Part shown: positions 8,211-17,801 of the stretch, piece by piece
How positions within the stretch are numbered: the stretch's first letter is position 1
Layout: the number at the start of each line of letters is the position of its first letter
Origin: Methylomonas sp. LL1
Lineage (GTDB): Bacteria; Pseudomonadota; Gammaproteobacteria; Methylococcales; Methylomonadaceae
Direction of reading: 5' to 3'
DNA: 64,000 nucleotides
NCBI RefSeq assembly: GCF_015711015.1
Contig: NZ_CP064653.1
Coordinates: forward strand, 1,922,001-1,986,000
Made by a program: the position numbers and the translations under genes
The notes under the pieces: model-generated
The model's input: only the letters and a program-made list of their open reading frames with translations
The model's database searches: none
Told to the model about the DNA's origin: nothing

Positions 8211-11200
8211 ATGACAGCTACTACAAGATGTTTTAGAGCCTGCAGTAAGTTATTTGTTCAGCATGCATTAGGCGATATGTTGAAAAGCAATGAATATAAT
8301 GACATCGATGAGCAACTTGATTCGATTCTATTATTGTCAGATAGGGTTTTAGCTGCGTTCATTGAAGATAGAGAATTTGGTCGGATATCGAAAATAGCCG
8401 ACCTTCTAAAGGATATTAATGCAACCGTTAAAAATCAAAGCGAAAACATAAGTATATTTGAAGAACTTCTCCAGAATACGGAGCTATGGCTTAAGCTTTT
8501 GTTGTGGTTAGTTGATCCGGCAAAATCAACCAGTTTAAAAAGCAACCCTCAAAGTTATACTCTTTTCCCTTGTATACGAGAGCTTGGTCTTCTGACTCAA
8601 GCTGAACTAGACACGAAAGAAAATGATGTAAAAAATATTTCAGACGAAGTAAGAATATTAATATACTGGAATCGAAAAGATAGAAATTATTTAACTCACG
8701 CCACCTATGAAATTCCTGATTATATAAAAGCAAGATTTCCATCTGTAGCGTTAATAACTTTATTAGCCCCGGTATATAAGCATCAAGAGGTTATAAAAGC
8801 GAAGTTACAAGGCTTAATCACCAATCCATTTCCTGAAGAAGCGAACGAATTAATAGCGATGGTAGCGAGTGAGAAAAAGAGGCATCTTGAGCATTTTAAT
8901 GCACGAGAAAAATGGGTAAATAAGCTATCTGAATATTTAAAACCCAAGCCTGATTCTTCAAAACCATATTTATTGTTGAGTGGATATGAAGGAATTGGAA
9001 AATCTGCGTTGGTTTCCAAATTAACAGATGAATTATCAAAATCAAATGCGTCCATAGGCCACTATGCTGGTAGTGTAAGAAAATTAGCCCCCTGGCTGCC
9101 TGATGTCATTTTGCATTTTGGTAAACAGTCAAATCACCCAACAACAATTGTTCGGTCGTTAATTGCCCAAGCTAATACACTTCTTCTTGAGCCCGAAGCA
9201 TTGCCAGAATATGAGACCAATAAATCACATCATGAATGGTCAGAAAAACGTGCTTATTCACCCTTGAAAAGAGATACATCGCAAGAAGATGGTTATGATG
9301 AATCTGATAGATATCAGCAAGACATTAATAACAATACAATTACCGATATAAAACAGTATCGACAATTATTGTATTTAATATTTGAAAAGATAGCACAAGA
9401 ACATGGGGCGTTTGTTTTAATTATCGATGCGCTCGATGAGATAAGTTCTGATGGCACAACCTTAGATTTTCTACCCGAGCGCTTGCCTAATAATGTATCC
9501 GCGTTATTGACTGCACGCCAAAACACACCGGTCATAAATTGGCTAAAAAGTAACCGAGATGTAACCAGTCTTCATTTGGATGAGCTGGAAAAAGAAGAAA
9601 TTCATTTAATTACACATCTTGAGCCTGAAAATAGTCTTAATTCCAAAATATGGGAAGCCAGCAAAGGATGGCCATTATTGGTTGTAGAAACAGCAAAATA
9701 TATACATCAAAATGATAAGCCTTCTGACAAAATCCCTTTTTATGATAAAGCAGATAGCGTCTTTGATCGGCAAACAAGGCAATGGAAAGATATTAATGAG
9801 GTATTGCAGCTTCTTTCCATATTCGAGCCAGCAATTCCAATTGATTTAGTATTTATTCAATCATATTTAGAGTTCAAATTTAAAAATAGATACTATAGCC
9901 AGCCAGAGTTAAGGGGGTTATTGTCTCCCATCGCCTCGCAGATAGAAGGTTTGGAAATAGGTCAAGTCAAATTAGCGCTAAAAGCTTTTGCGGAATATGT
10001 TCGCGAACGTTATTGGAGTACAATTGACTTGGAACGTATCCTACAATCTATTACAGAATGGTTGTCTGAAAATGAGGAAGTTAACGCTAAGGTAGTGGCT
10101 GAATTTTTAAAATACTGGACTGATTCATCGCAAGTCAAAAAACCAAAATTATGTAAAGTTGCGGCCTTACTTGTTGATAGACTAATCAAGAATCGATCGC
10201 CTGACTTTCTATTTGATGTTTATAGATATGCTCAAGAGAAAAGAAATAAAAGAGATAAAATATTAAGCTTTGCAGCTTCTTTTTTAGAAGCCGCTGCAGT
10301 TAATAGACACGTTAAAGCCATGAGGATATTCGGATCCCGCCTAGTAGATGGTAGAGGTTTGGACATGGATAAGGAAAAAGGCGAAAAATGGCTTATCGAT
10401 GCTGCTAATAGTGGTGATGTTGATTCAATGTTGAATTACGCAATGCGACTTATCAACGGGTATGGAGTGAATAATGACGTAATTCTAGGTGAAAAGTTAA
10501 TTCGCAAAGCAGCAGAAAACGGTAATTGCAATGCTCAAAACCTTCTAGCAAATTTATTACTTAATGGAAATCAAATTTCCAGGAACTCAGAGGAAGGCGA
10601 GGAATTGCTTCGTCGGTTATCAGAAGAGGGAAATGAGGAAGCTATTTATGTCCTTGCTAGTCGTCTACTGGATGGAAAGGGGCTAGATAAAAATGCAGAT
10701 GAAGGCGAATACTTGTTACAGGAACTGGTTGATAACGGAAATAAAAAAGCAATATTTACAATGGCAAGACGCTTGCTAGAAGGCAACGGTTTAGAACAAA
10801 ATATCAGCAAAGGATATTCATTGTTAGAGAACCTTGCTAAATCAGGCAGTATTAGTGCAATGATTGAGCTTGGTACTCGTTTAATGGATGGAAGAAACAT
10901 TCCTCAGCAAATTGATGCCGGGCAAAAATGGTTGCAGAAAGCAATTGATGCAGATAGTAAAGATGCAATGCGAATTATGGCTAACCGGTTATTGGATGGG
11001 AAAAACATAAATCAAAATATTCAAGAGGGGCAACGTCTTTTGTATGCGGCTGCAAATGCCGACGATTCCGAATCTATGCTATTACTCGGTGATCGACTGA
11101 TTAAAGGGGAAGTCCTTACAAAAAACCTTAAGCAAGGAGAAGCCTGGCTAAAAAAATCCGCTGAAACCGGAAATGATGACGCGATGTTCCTTTTAGGCTC

Positions 11201-11912
11201 CAAATACCTTGAAGGAAATGGCCTTCATAAAAAACCTGCGCAAGGCGCAGAGTGGCTCAGAAAGTCCGCAGAAGAAGGAAATATCGACGCGATGTATACT
11301 CTTGGCACAGCTTTGTTAGATGGCGATCATTTAAAGCAAGATATATCCAAGGGTAAAAAATGGCTTAGCATGGCTCTTTCTAAGGGCAGCAAATATGCTG
11401 CTTATGCTTTGGCACTCGATTCTTACACGAATAATAATTTTGCTGATGCTGCGAAATTCTTTTTGCACGGTCATGATTTGGGGGATATGGATTCTACCAA
11501 CAGTTTAGCCTATATGGCCCGGAGAGGAGAAATACCAGTATTTGATGAACTGCCTTCAATTACAGATCTGTTTAATTCTCTGATAAACAATAACTCGCCT
11601 TTTGGGCTAGTTAATTACTCACTTGCTTTGGCGTCCGGCTATCTTTACCCCAAAGACTGGCTAGGAGCTGATAAGATAATATCATCCCTAAAGCTTGTCG
11701 CAGGAGATAGCGATAAGATTCAACAAATTATTAATTGGTGGCATAAGGAACTGGCTTTGAAGAATGATGCTGAAGGTCATTTAGTTATTGGTTGGCTTTT
11801 ACGGCATGGCTTATCTGAGGATCCAGATAAACTATCTCTTATAGAACGTCTGAGGCGTGCACGCGAGGGAGGCTGGGATGTTCCAGAATGGATGGAATCC
11901 ATTCCTGTATAA
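8211..11912 (+). CDS. STAND-type NTPase with Sel1-like repeats and a candidate N-terminal HEPN domain
   Basis: A 1233-residue protein from strikingly AT-rich DNA. Residues 1-200 are helical and contain RNYLTH (R158, N159, H163), fitting the R-[N/D/H]-x3-H motif of HEPN ribonucleases. Residues ~250-500 form a STAND/NACHT-like NTPase: Walker A GYEGIGKS (K264), Walker B FVLIIDALDE (401-410), an Arg after a sensor strand (ALLTARQ) and a GWPLLV element like the STAND GxP motif. Residues ~500-700 look like a winged-helix/helical arm. About 703-1062 are ten tandem 36-residue Sel1-like (TPR-type) repeats, pattern A..-G.RLLDG.GL-GE.WL..AA..G. The architecture effector-NTPase-repeat sensor is that of bacterial immune receptors. 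Function is inferred. The start at 8211 has no clear ribosome-binding site; ATG at 8277 is an alternative. There is no cotranscribed neighbour. Confidence 0.8.
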   Translation: MTATTRCFRACSKLFVQHALGDMLKSNEYNDIDEQLDSILLLSDRVLAAFIEDREFGRISKIADLLKDINATVKNQSENISIFEELLQNTELWLKLLLWLVDPAKSTSLKSNPQSYTLFPCIRELGLLTQAELDTKENDVKNISDEVRILIYWNRKDRNYLTHATYEIPDYIKARFPSVALITLLAPVYKHQEVIKAKLQGLITNPFPEEANELIAMVASEKKRHLEHFNAREKWVNKLSEYLKPKPDSSKPYLLLSGYEGIGKSALVSKLTDELSKSNASIGHYAGSVRKLAPWLPDVILHFGKQSNHPTTIVRSLIAQANTLLLEPEALPEYETNKSHHEWSEKRAYSPLKRDTSQEDGYDESDRYQQDINNNTITDIKQYRQLLYLIFEKIAQEHGAFVLIIDALDEISSDGTTLDFLPERLPNNVSALLTARQNTPVINWLKSNRDVTSLHLDELEKEEIHLITHLEPENSLNSKIWEASKGWPLLVVETAKYIHQNDKPSDKIPFYDKADSVFDRQTRQWKDINEVLQLLSIFEPAIPIDLVFIQSYLEFKFKNRYYSQPELRGLLSPIASQIEGLEIGQVKLALKAFAEYVRERYWSTIDLERILQSITEWLSENEEVNAKVVAEFLKYWTDSSQVKKPKLCKVAALLVDRLIKNRSPDFLFDVYRYAQEKRNKRDKILSFAASFLEAAAVNRHVKAMRIFGSRLVDGRGLDMDKEKGEKWLIDAANSGDVDSMLNYAMRLINGYGVNNDVILGEKLIRKAAENGNCNAQNLLANLLLNGNQISRNSEEGEELLRRLSEEGNEEAIYVLASRLLDGKGLDKNADEGEYLLQELVDNGNKKAIFTMARRLLEGNGLEQNISKGYSLLENLAKSGSISAMIELGTRLMDGRNIPQQIDAGQKWLQKAIDADSKDAMRIMANRLLDGKNINQNIQEGQRLLYAAANADDSESMLLLGDRLIKGEVLTKNLKQGEAWLKKSAETGNDDAMFLLGSKYLEGNGLHKKPAQGAEWLRKSAEEGNIDAMYTLGTALLDGDHLKQDISKGKKWLSMALSKGSKYAAYALALDSYTNNNFADAAKFFLHGHDLGDMDSTNSLAYMARRGEIPVFDELPSITDLFNSLINNNSPFGLVNYSLALASGYLYPKDWLGADKIISSLKLVAGDSDKIQQIINWWHKELALKNDAEGHLVIGWLLRHGLSEDPDKLSLIERLRRAREGGWDVPEWMESIPV

Positions 11913-11929
11913 GGCCATAAGTTGCGCTG

Positions 11930-12210
11930 CTATAGGGTGCTGCCGTCAGGCGCACCGTTCGCGATTGTTGCGCCTCGCATGGCTCGGCACAACCTATAGG
12001 CGGGCGCACATTTTGGGATTACGGCTGGCAGCTTTGATCAATCAACAGACCTTCGTCATAAAAACCATCCGTCCGCTCTTGGCCGACTGCCGCCGGCCAA
12101 ACCATAAGCATGAATACCCTCTTATCGACCAAGCTCAGATATATAGGGCACAATGGCGACAACGTATTGCATCATTTATCAAAAAGGCTATCGCCTATTG
12201 CACCCTATAG
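11930..12210. mobile_element. MITE-like element with 11-bp terminal inverted repeats
   Basis: CTATAGGGTGC at 11930-11940 and its exact complement GCACCCTATAG at 12200-12210 bound 281 bases with no convincing coding frame. Fragments of the same motif recur inside (TATAGGGCAC near 12140). It begins 17 bases after the STAND gene stop and ends 16 bases before the right island repeat. No target-site duplication is obvious. Confidence 0.5.
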
Positions 12211-12226
12211 AAACACCTTATCGCCT

Positions 12227-12303
12227 TGATCGAGTCGATCGATTTCTTGAGCTTTTGCGGTAATGGCCGATTTTGAAAGTTTAGCCCCTCATTGAAACTG
12301 GCG
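12227..12303 (+). pseudogene. Remnant of a threonine aldolase 3' end (right island repeat)
   Basis: Read in frame, 12219-12260 gives RLDRVDRFLELLR then a stop, matching the aldolase C-terminus (DQVDRFLEFLG). Nucleotides 12227-12257 match 7634-7664 at 29 of 31 positions, and similarity continues past the stop (CGATTTT, CATTGAA, CTGGCGG blocks). The coding tail has stayed in frame while diverging, so this is probably the end of an older resident allele left behind when the island came in. Confidence 0.6.
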
Positions 12304-12348
12304 GTCAGAATGATTCGGGGGAGGGATTATCCGGCGCAGTCACGACGC

Positions 12349-13308
12349 CTATTCGGCAACACACTCATCACCCACGCACGCATTGACCTCGACCGTGACA
12401 TGGTCCAGATGCACGAAACTGGCCAACAAGGTTTTGTAATAACTGGGCGGCCTTGGAAAGCGGGTCACCAGCACAATAATGGCAGCATGATGCGACGGGC
12501 TGATGCGCCAGATATGTATATCACTGACTCGGCATTCACCGTCTTCTTCCAAGGTATCCAAAATGGCGCGCCGGTAATGTTCGTCTATACCTTGATCCAG
12601 TAACACCGGACTGGTTTCCTTGATCAAGCCCCAGGCCCAGACCAAAATCACCAGCGCGCCGACAAAGCCCATCACCGAATCCAGCCAATCCCAGTCATAA
12701 TATTTGCCGGCCAATAAGGCCACGATCGCCAATACCGAGGTCATCGCATCGGCCATCACATGCAGGTAAGCGGCGCGTAGATTATGGTCGTGGTGGTGGT
12801 GATGGTGTTCATGATCGTGATGATGTTCATGTTCATGATGGTGGTGCTCGTGGTGATGATCGCTCAGCAACAATGCACTCAACAAATTGATCACCAAGCC
12901 GGCGACCGCGACCAGAATCGCTTCATCAAATTGGATGGCTTGCGGAGCGACCAATCTTTCGGCCGATTCGGCCATCATCATAAACGCCACCATCGCCAGC
13001 GCCACCGAACTGGCAAATCCACCCAATACGCTGACTTTAGCCGGGCTAAAGGCGAAGGTTTGGTCCTGTTCGTGGACACGACTATAGCGATAGGCGAAAA
13101 TCGCAATCATGAAGGCCATCACATGAGTGGACATGTGCCAGCCATCCGCCAGCAGGGCCATGGAATGAAATTGCATGCCGGCCACAATTTCCACCAGCAT
13201 GGTGGTGAAGGTCAGTACCAACACCCATTTGGTACGACTCTCGCCCCTGCGATTGATGCGGGCAAAATTATGCGAGTGCTGCCAATTATTTAATTGATGT
13301 TCGTGCAT
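12349..13308 (-). CDS. dmeF: Cation diffusion facilitator transporter, DmeF type
   Basis: A 319-residue inner-membrane protein with six predicted helices and the CDF metal sites HMSTH and HVMADAMTS. A very His-rich cytoplasmic loop (about residues 150-175, nearly all H, E and D) lies between helices 4 and 5, as in the DmeF/CzcD branch exporting Co2+, Ni2+ or Zn2+. The N-terminus (MHEHQLNNWQHSHNF) is typical of DmeF. It stands alone; no regulator gene is adjacent. Metal specificity is inferred from family resemblance. Confidence 0.85.
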   Translation of the reverse strand: MHEHQLNNWQHSHNFARINRRGESRTKWVLVLTFTTMLVEIVAGMQFHSMALLADGWHMSTHVMAFMIAIFAYRYSRVHEQDQTFAFSPAKVSVLGGFASSVALAMVAFMMMAESAERLVAPQAIQFDEAILVAVAGLVINLLSALLLSDHHHEHHHHEHEHHHDHEHHHHHHDHNLRAAYLHVMADAMTSVLAIVALLAGKYYDWDWLDSVMGFVGALVILVWAWGLIKETSPVLLDQGIDEHYRRAILDTLEEDGECRVSDIHIWRISPSHHAAIIVLVTRFPRPPSYYKTLLASFVHLDHVTVEVNACVGDECVAE

Positions 13309-13459
13309 GATGATCCTGTTATCCCTGGCGAAACAGTTGCGACGCTTCGGATTTTAACCCAACCCGGCGCTTCCATCGGCATCTATCTGAAATCGCGCTG
13401 CAAACCAGCTCAATCCGCCGTAAAATAGAACCTTTGTCTTTGTTTACGGGAAAGCGATT

Positions 13460-13891
13460 TTGCAAAACTTCACCCCTGTTTCCGCCCTGCTCGGCGGCGC
13501 ACTGATTGGCTTCAGCGCAGTGTTACTACTCTGGTTTAACGGCCGAATTGCCGGCATCAGCAGCATCATGAGCGGTCTGTTTACCACCGGCGGCGCTAAC
13601 CGGCACTGGCGTATCAGCTTTTTAATCGGCTTGATGTTGGGCGCCGCCATTTGGCAATTTTATATGCCGGAAGTCCTGCAATTTCGCCAAGGTTACCCCC
13701 TATCATTGATCATGGCCGGCGGCTTTCTGGTCGGACTCGGCACACGCATCGGCAGCGGCTGCACCAGCGGCCACGGCATCTGCGGTATCGCCCTACTCTC
13801 ACCGCGCTCGATCGCCGCCACCTTGACCTTCATGGCTAGCGGCTTGTTGACCGTTTATCTGATCCGTCACCTGTTCGGGATGGGCGCATGA
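13460..13891 (+). CDS. YeeE/YedE family transporter, first half-size protein
   Basis: A 143-residue membrane protein with four hydrophobic segments and the family motif [12 protein letters not shown], whose Cys residues handle thiosulfate or other sulfur compounds in YeeE relatives. The start is TTG at 13460 with GGGAAAG about eight bases upstream; no ATG fits better. It overlaps the next gene by ATGA. Together the two halves correspond to one full-length YeeE-like transporter. Confidence 0.8.
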   Translation: MQNFTPVSALLGGALIGFSAVLLLWFNGRIAGISSIMSGLFTTGGANRHWRISFLIGLMLGAAIWQFYMPEVLQFRQGYPLSLIMAGGFLVGLGTRIGSGCTSGHGICGIALLSPRSIAATLTFMASGLLTVYLIRHLFGMGA

Positions 13892-14304
13892 TGAATCTGA
13901 TTTTGGCATTAGTTGCCGGCACGATTTTCGGTTTGGGCTTGTCCGTGTCGCAAATGATCAACCCGGATAAAGTGCTGGGTTTTCTGGACATCAGCGGCGA
14001 CTGGGATCCGAGTCTGGCGCTGGTAATGGCCGGCGCCTTGGCGCTAGCGATACCCGGCTTCCGCTGGGTACGCCGGCATGATAAGCCGGTGCTGGACAGC
14101 CGCTTCCATGTCACCGATAAAACCGCGCTGGACAAACCCTTGCTGATCGGAGCCGCCGTGTTCGGCGTCGGCTGGGGCATGACCGGTTATTGCCCCGGCC
14201 CCGCTTTCGCCAGCCTGGCGCTGGGCAATACTGAAGCCATCGTGATGGTTGTCAGTATTTACGCCGGCTTCTGGGCCGCCGGCTTTTTCAACCGCAATCA
14301 ATAA
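13888..14304 (+). CDS. YeeE/YedE family transporter, second half-size protein (DUF6691 type)
   Basis: A 138-residue membrane protein with the complementary motif TGYCPGPAFAS, seen in the C-terminal half of YeeE/YedE transporters. It is translationally coupled to the first half (4-base overlap) and ends two bases before the xseA start. The pair probably moves a sulfur-containing ion across the inner membrane; the substrate is not shown by sequence. Confidence 0.8.
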   Translation: MMNLILALVAGTIFGLGLSVSQMINPDKVLGFLDISGDWDPSLALVMAGALALAIPGFRWVRRHDKPVLDSRFHVTDKTALDKPLLIGAAVFGVGWGMTGYCPGPAFASLALGNTEAIVMVVSIYAGFWAAGFFNRNQ

Positions 14305-14306
14305 CC

Positions 14307-15650
14307 GTGGCCGCGTCGGAACCGATTTACAGCGTTTCCCAGCTGAACCGCGAAGCCAAACGCCTGCTGGCGACCCACTTCATGACGGTCAGGGTGGAAG
14401 GCGAAGTTTCCAACTTCAGCGCGCCGTCATCCGGGCACTGGTACTTCACATTGAAAGACGCGCAGGCCCAAGTGCGTTGCGCGATGTTTCGGGGCCAACA
14501 GTCACGGCTTGGTTTCAAACCCGGCAACGGCGACATGGTGATAGCCAATGCCCAGGTCAGCCTGTACGAACCACGCGGCGACTATCAGTTAGTGATCGAA
14601 CACCTGGAACAGGCCGGCGACGGCGCCTTGCGCCAAGCTTTCGAGCGTTTGAAAATCAAATTGCTGAACGAAGGCCTATTCGATGAACATCGTAAACAAC
14701 CTATCCCGCTGATTCCCAATCAAATCGGCGTCATCACCTCGGCCAGCGGCGCGGCGATACACGATATTTTGACTGTATTGAAGCGCCGCTTTCCGGCGAT
14801 TCCGGTCTTGATTTACCCGGTCGCGGTACAAGGCGACTCGGCCAAATTCGAGATCAGCGCGGCGCTGGAGCTGGCCAACCGGCAAGCCGAGGTCGATGTG
14901 ATCATCCTGGCTCGCGGCGGCGGCTCGCTGGAGGATTTATGGGCCTTCAACGAAGAAATAGTCGCCCGCGCGATTGCCGCCAGCCGAATACCGGTGATTT
15001 CCGGGGTCGGCCATGAAGTGGATTTCACTATCGCCGATTTCGTGGCCGATTTGCGCGCACCGACTCCCTCGGCAGCCGCCGAACATGCGGTACCCCATCA
15101 AGACGAATGGCTGGGCGGCTTCAAATTCATGGAAAACCAGCTGATCGAAAAGCTGAACCGCCTGCTGATTCAGCAACGGCAGCGCCTGACCTGGCTGAAC
15201 AAATCCCTGCAGTTGCAGCATCCGGGCGAAAAACTGCAACGCAACGCCCAGCGCCTGGACGAACTGGAACAACGGCTGAATAAATCCATACAACAATCGC
15301 TGCGGCAACGCGGGCAAGAATTGGCGCTGAACAGTCAAAAACTCAAGCAATTCCAGCCCAGCGATAAAATAATGCAGCACAGCCAACAACTGCATTATTA
15401 CCGGCAACGCCTGCAACGGGCGATACAACTCAAGCTAGCCTCACTCAAGCAACGCCAAGCCGGCATCGGCCACACTCTGCATGCGGTCAGCCCGCTGGCC
15501 ACGCTCGATCGCGGCTACGCCATCGTTCAACAACACGGCAGCGGCAACATCCTAAAATCGGTCGCCGACATCGGCGACAACGATCTGATCGACACGCGTC
15601 TGGCAAAAGGCCGCATCGTCAGCCAAGTAAAGGAAATTATCCATGATTAA
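14307..15650 (+). CDS. xseA: Exodeoxyribonuclease VII large subunit
   Basis: A 447-residue protein with an N-terminal OB fold (EGEVSNFSAPSSGHWYFTLK) and the catalytic core containing ITSASGAAIHD, ILARGGGSLEDLWAFN and ISGVGHEVDFTIADFVAD. A long coiled-coil tail ends in LDRGYAIV. With XseB it degrades single-stranded DNA processively in both directions. xseB is not in the window. The start is GTG at 14307, just after the YeeE-like stop; no in-frame ATG precedes the conserved YSVSQLN. It overlaps the next gene by eight bases. Confidence 0.95.
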   Translation: MAASEPIYSVSQLNREAKRLLATHFMTVRVEGEVSNFSAPSSGHWYFTLKDAQAQVRCAMFRGQQSRLGFKPGNGDMVIANAQVSLYEPRGDYQLVIEHLEQAGDGALRQAFERLKIKLLNEGLFDEHRKQPIPLIPNQIGVITSASGAAIHDILTVLKRRFPAIPVLIYPVAVQGDSAKFEISAALELANRQAEVDVIILARGGGSLEDLWAFNEEIVARAIAASRIPVISGVGHEVDFTIADFVADLRAPTPSAAAEHAVPHQDEWLGGFKFMENQLIEKLNRLLIQQRQRLTWLNKSLQLQHPGEKLQRNAQRLDELEQRLNKSIQQSLRQRGQELALNSQKLKQFQPSDKIMQHSQQLHYYRQRLQRAIQLKLASLKQRQAGIGHTLHAVSPLATLDRGYAIVQQHGSGNILKSVADIGDNDLIDTRLAKGRIVSQVKEIIHD

Positions 15651-16485
15651 ACGACTCGGTTTGTTGTTTTGTCTGCCGGCGCTGTGTCTGGCCGACCCGC
15701 TGCCGCAAGCCGCCCCGGTACCGGGCGGCATCGCCGAAATCGCGATAGGTGACATTAGCCAGCCGGCGCCCAAAGCCTACTTCAACAAGCAACGATTACT
15801 AGTCACGCCGCATAACGGCCAATGGCTGGCCTTGGTCGGCATCCCGCTCGACGCCGTTGCCGGCATGCAAAATATTGTTATCGAACGAACTGATGGCCGC
15901 GAGCAAATCGCTTTCAGCATCAACAACAAAAAATATCCGGAACAGCGGCTGACCATCAAAAACAAACGCATGGTCGATGAAATGACGCCGGCGGATTTAC
16001 AGCGTATCGAAAGCGAAAAAATCGAAATGGCCCGGATCAAAACCGTCTGGAGCGACCGGCCGGCCGATACCAACTTCCTGGCACCGGTCGACGGCCGTTT
16101 GAGCAGCCTATTCGGCTTGAAGCGATTTTTTAACAACCAGCCACGCAATCCGCATAACGGCCTGGACATTGCCGCCGCGACCGGCACCGACATCCTGGCC
16201 CCGGCATCGGCAACCGTGATCGGCGTGGGCAATTACTACTTCAACGGTAATACGGTCTTTCTGGATCACGGCCAGGGTTTGATCAGCGCCTATCTGCACA
16301 TGAGCGAAATCGGCGTCAGTCTCGGACAGACCATCAAACAAGGCCAACGCCTCGGCGCGGTTGGCGCCACCGGCCGAGTCACCGGCCCGCATTTGCATTG
16401 GATAGTCTATTTAAACCAGGAAACCGTCGATCCGGCTTTATTTATCGGCCAAGACCTACCGCGCTTGGCGGCAAGGAATAAATGA
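15643..16485 (+). CDS. M23 family zinc metallopeptidase (LytM-like)
   Basis: A 280-residue protein with a signal peptide (cleavage likely after CLA at about 18) and an Ig-like N-terminal part. The C-terminal LytM/M23 domain carries the zinc motifs HNGLDI (HxxxD) and HLHW (HxH), so it looks catalytically complete. Such enzymes cut peptide cross-links in peptidoglycan. Its start overlaps the xseA stop by eight bases, suggesting cotranscription. Confidence 0.88.
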   Translation: MIKRLGLLFCLPALCLADPLPQAAPVPGGIAEIAIGDISQPAPKAYFNKQRLLVTPHNGQWLALVGIPLDAVAGMQNIVIERTDGREQIAFSINNKKYPEQRLTIKNKRMVDEMTPADLQRIESEKIEMARIKTVWSDRPADTNFLAPVDGRLSSLFGLKRFFNNQPRNPHNGLDIAAATGTDILAPASATVIGVGNYYFNGNTVFLDHGQGLISAYLHMSEIGVSLGQTIKQGQRLGAVGATGRVTGPHLHWIVYLNQETVDPALFIGQDLPRLAARNK

Positions 16486-16523
16486 GGGTTGCCCGAGAGC
16501 AAGTATTCCGGCCCATCATGGCG

Positions 16524-17699
16524 TTAGGCGTATGCATGCACGGAATGCATGATTACCCGATTGCGGCCATCCCGCTTGGCCCGGTACATGGCTTTATCGG
16601 CGGCCACAACCAGCGAGCTGAATTCCAGTCCGGCATGGACTGAATCAGCGATCCCAATGCTGATGGTGCTGCACAGAACTTCGCCACCGAACTCGATCAA
16701 CGTTGTAGCAAAGGCTTGCCGCAACCGGTCCGCCAATATGCAGGCATCCTTCTCCAGGCTAGCCGGTAGCAAAATACAAAATTCCTCGCCTCCGTAACGC
16801 GCAAGGTAGTCGTCGCCACGTATCGATTGTTGCGCTATCGCGGTCAAACGCTTCAATACCTCGTCTCCAACCTGATGACCATAGCGATCATTGATGGACT
16901 TGAAATGATCCACATCGATCATCATGATCGCAAGCGGTTCTCCGGTACGGGAACAACGCGCCAGCAAGCGGGCGGCTTCCTGTTCCAGGCTTCGCCTGTT
17001 CATGACTCCGGTTAATGCATCGGTTGCAGCCATTTTTTGATGATCCGCAGCCAGTCGGTAATTCAACATCAGCACAAATCCGAACACAATACACATTTGC
17101 GCCATGCTGCCTATAAAAAACGAGGCCGGATTTAGCGGTATCCGCGAATAAAGCCCATAGCTATTGGCTGGCAACATAAAAATGAAGATTGCCCTGACCA
17201 AAAACAAACCAGCGAGCAGCGCGAATGACGCCCCGGTAAACCAATACGCGGTACGCAACGGTTGTTCCAGCCGCATGAATAAAGCCCGCGCGCTGGCCGC
17301 GTTGATTAAGCAAAGCAATAATGAATTGGCGATGGCTCGGGAATGAATGTCGGGATAAAGAACCGCGAACCAGATATTTTGATAAAACGCCAGGCCGGCC
17401 ATCAACCATGGAATATATTTATTGCATTGTCCGGTCTTAAATACCTGGATACCGTTGTATTGAAAAGCGGCCCCCACCAGCGCCAACGCTGCACCAAAGA
17501 CCAAAGCCCATGGGTTAGCCGGTGGAGCGAGTTGGGTATAGGAAAAAGCCAATCCTAAGCCGATGTACAAACTGCCGGCCGCCCATTGCCGCACCCCACG
17601 GATGTTGCCGGCATGTAATCCGACCAGCGCCAGCAAGCCGGAAAACAGCAAGCTCAGCGCCGAAATCATCACCATCATCGTACGAAGATCGAGATTCAT
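16524..17699 (-). CDS. Membrane diguanylate cyclase (GGDEF)
   Basis: A 391-residue protein. The first ~220 residues form seven or eight membrane helices with no recognised ligand domain. The C-terminal GGDEF domain begins near DALTGVMNRRSLEQE and carries the active-site loop RYGGEEF. Its inhibitory I-site RGDD lies five residues upstream, so both catalysis and product inhibition should be intact. It makes cyclic di-GMP from GTP. It is monocistronic and separated from recR by a terminator. Confidence 0.9.
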   Translation of the reverse strand: MNLDLRTMMVMISALSLLFSGLLALVGLHAGNIRGVRQWAAGSLYIGLGLAFSYTQLAPPANPWALVFGAALALVGAAFQYNGIQVFKTGQCNKYIPWLMAGLAFYQNIWFAVLYPDIHSRAIANSLLLCLINAASARALFMRLEQPLRTAYWFTGASFALLAGLFLVRAIFIFMLPANSYGLYSRIPLNPASFFIGSMAQMCIVFGFVLMLNYRLAADHQKMAATDALTGVMNRRSLEQEAARLLARCSRTGEPLAIMMIDVDHFKSINDRYGHQVGDEVLKRLTAIAQQSIRGDDYLARYGGEEFCILLPASLEKDACILADRLRQAFATTLIEFGGEVLCSTISIGIADSVHAGLEFSSLVVAADKAMYRAKRDGRNRVIMHSVHAYA

Positions 17700-17801
17700 T
17701 GGCTGGATTACCCTAGGCGAGAAGGTGCATTATTGATTCAGTTCAAACAGTTGGCTTGGTGTTAATTCTACGCCTAAACATCAAGCAAGCCGCATGGATT
17801 G

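Noticed and set aside
11857-12210. 117-codon open frame overlapping the STAND gene end
   Set aside because: It reads through the MITE-like element and shows no domain; the start lies inside the STAND gene in another frame.
12784-12860. Repetitive GTGGTGATG tract as a microsatellite or CRISPR-like array
   Set aside because: It is the His codons of the dmeF metal loop; there is no regular repeat-spacer pattern. No CRISPR array was seen anywhere in the window.
12784-13293. 169-codon plus-strand frame rich in Val and Met
   Set aside because: Shadow of the His-rich loop of dmeF on the other strand.
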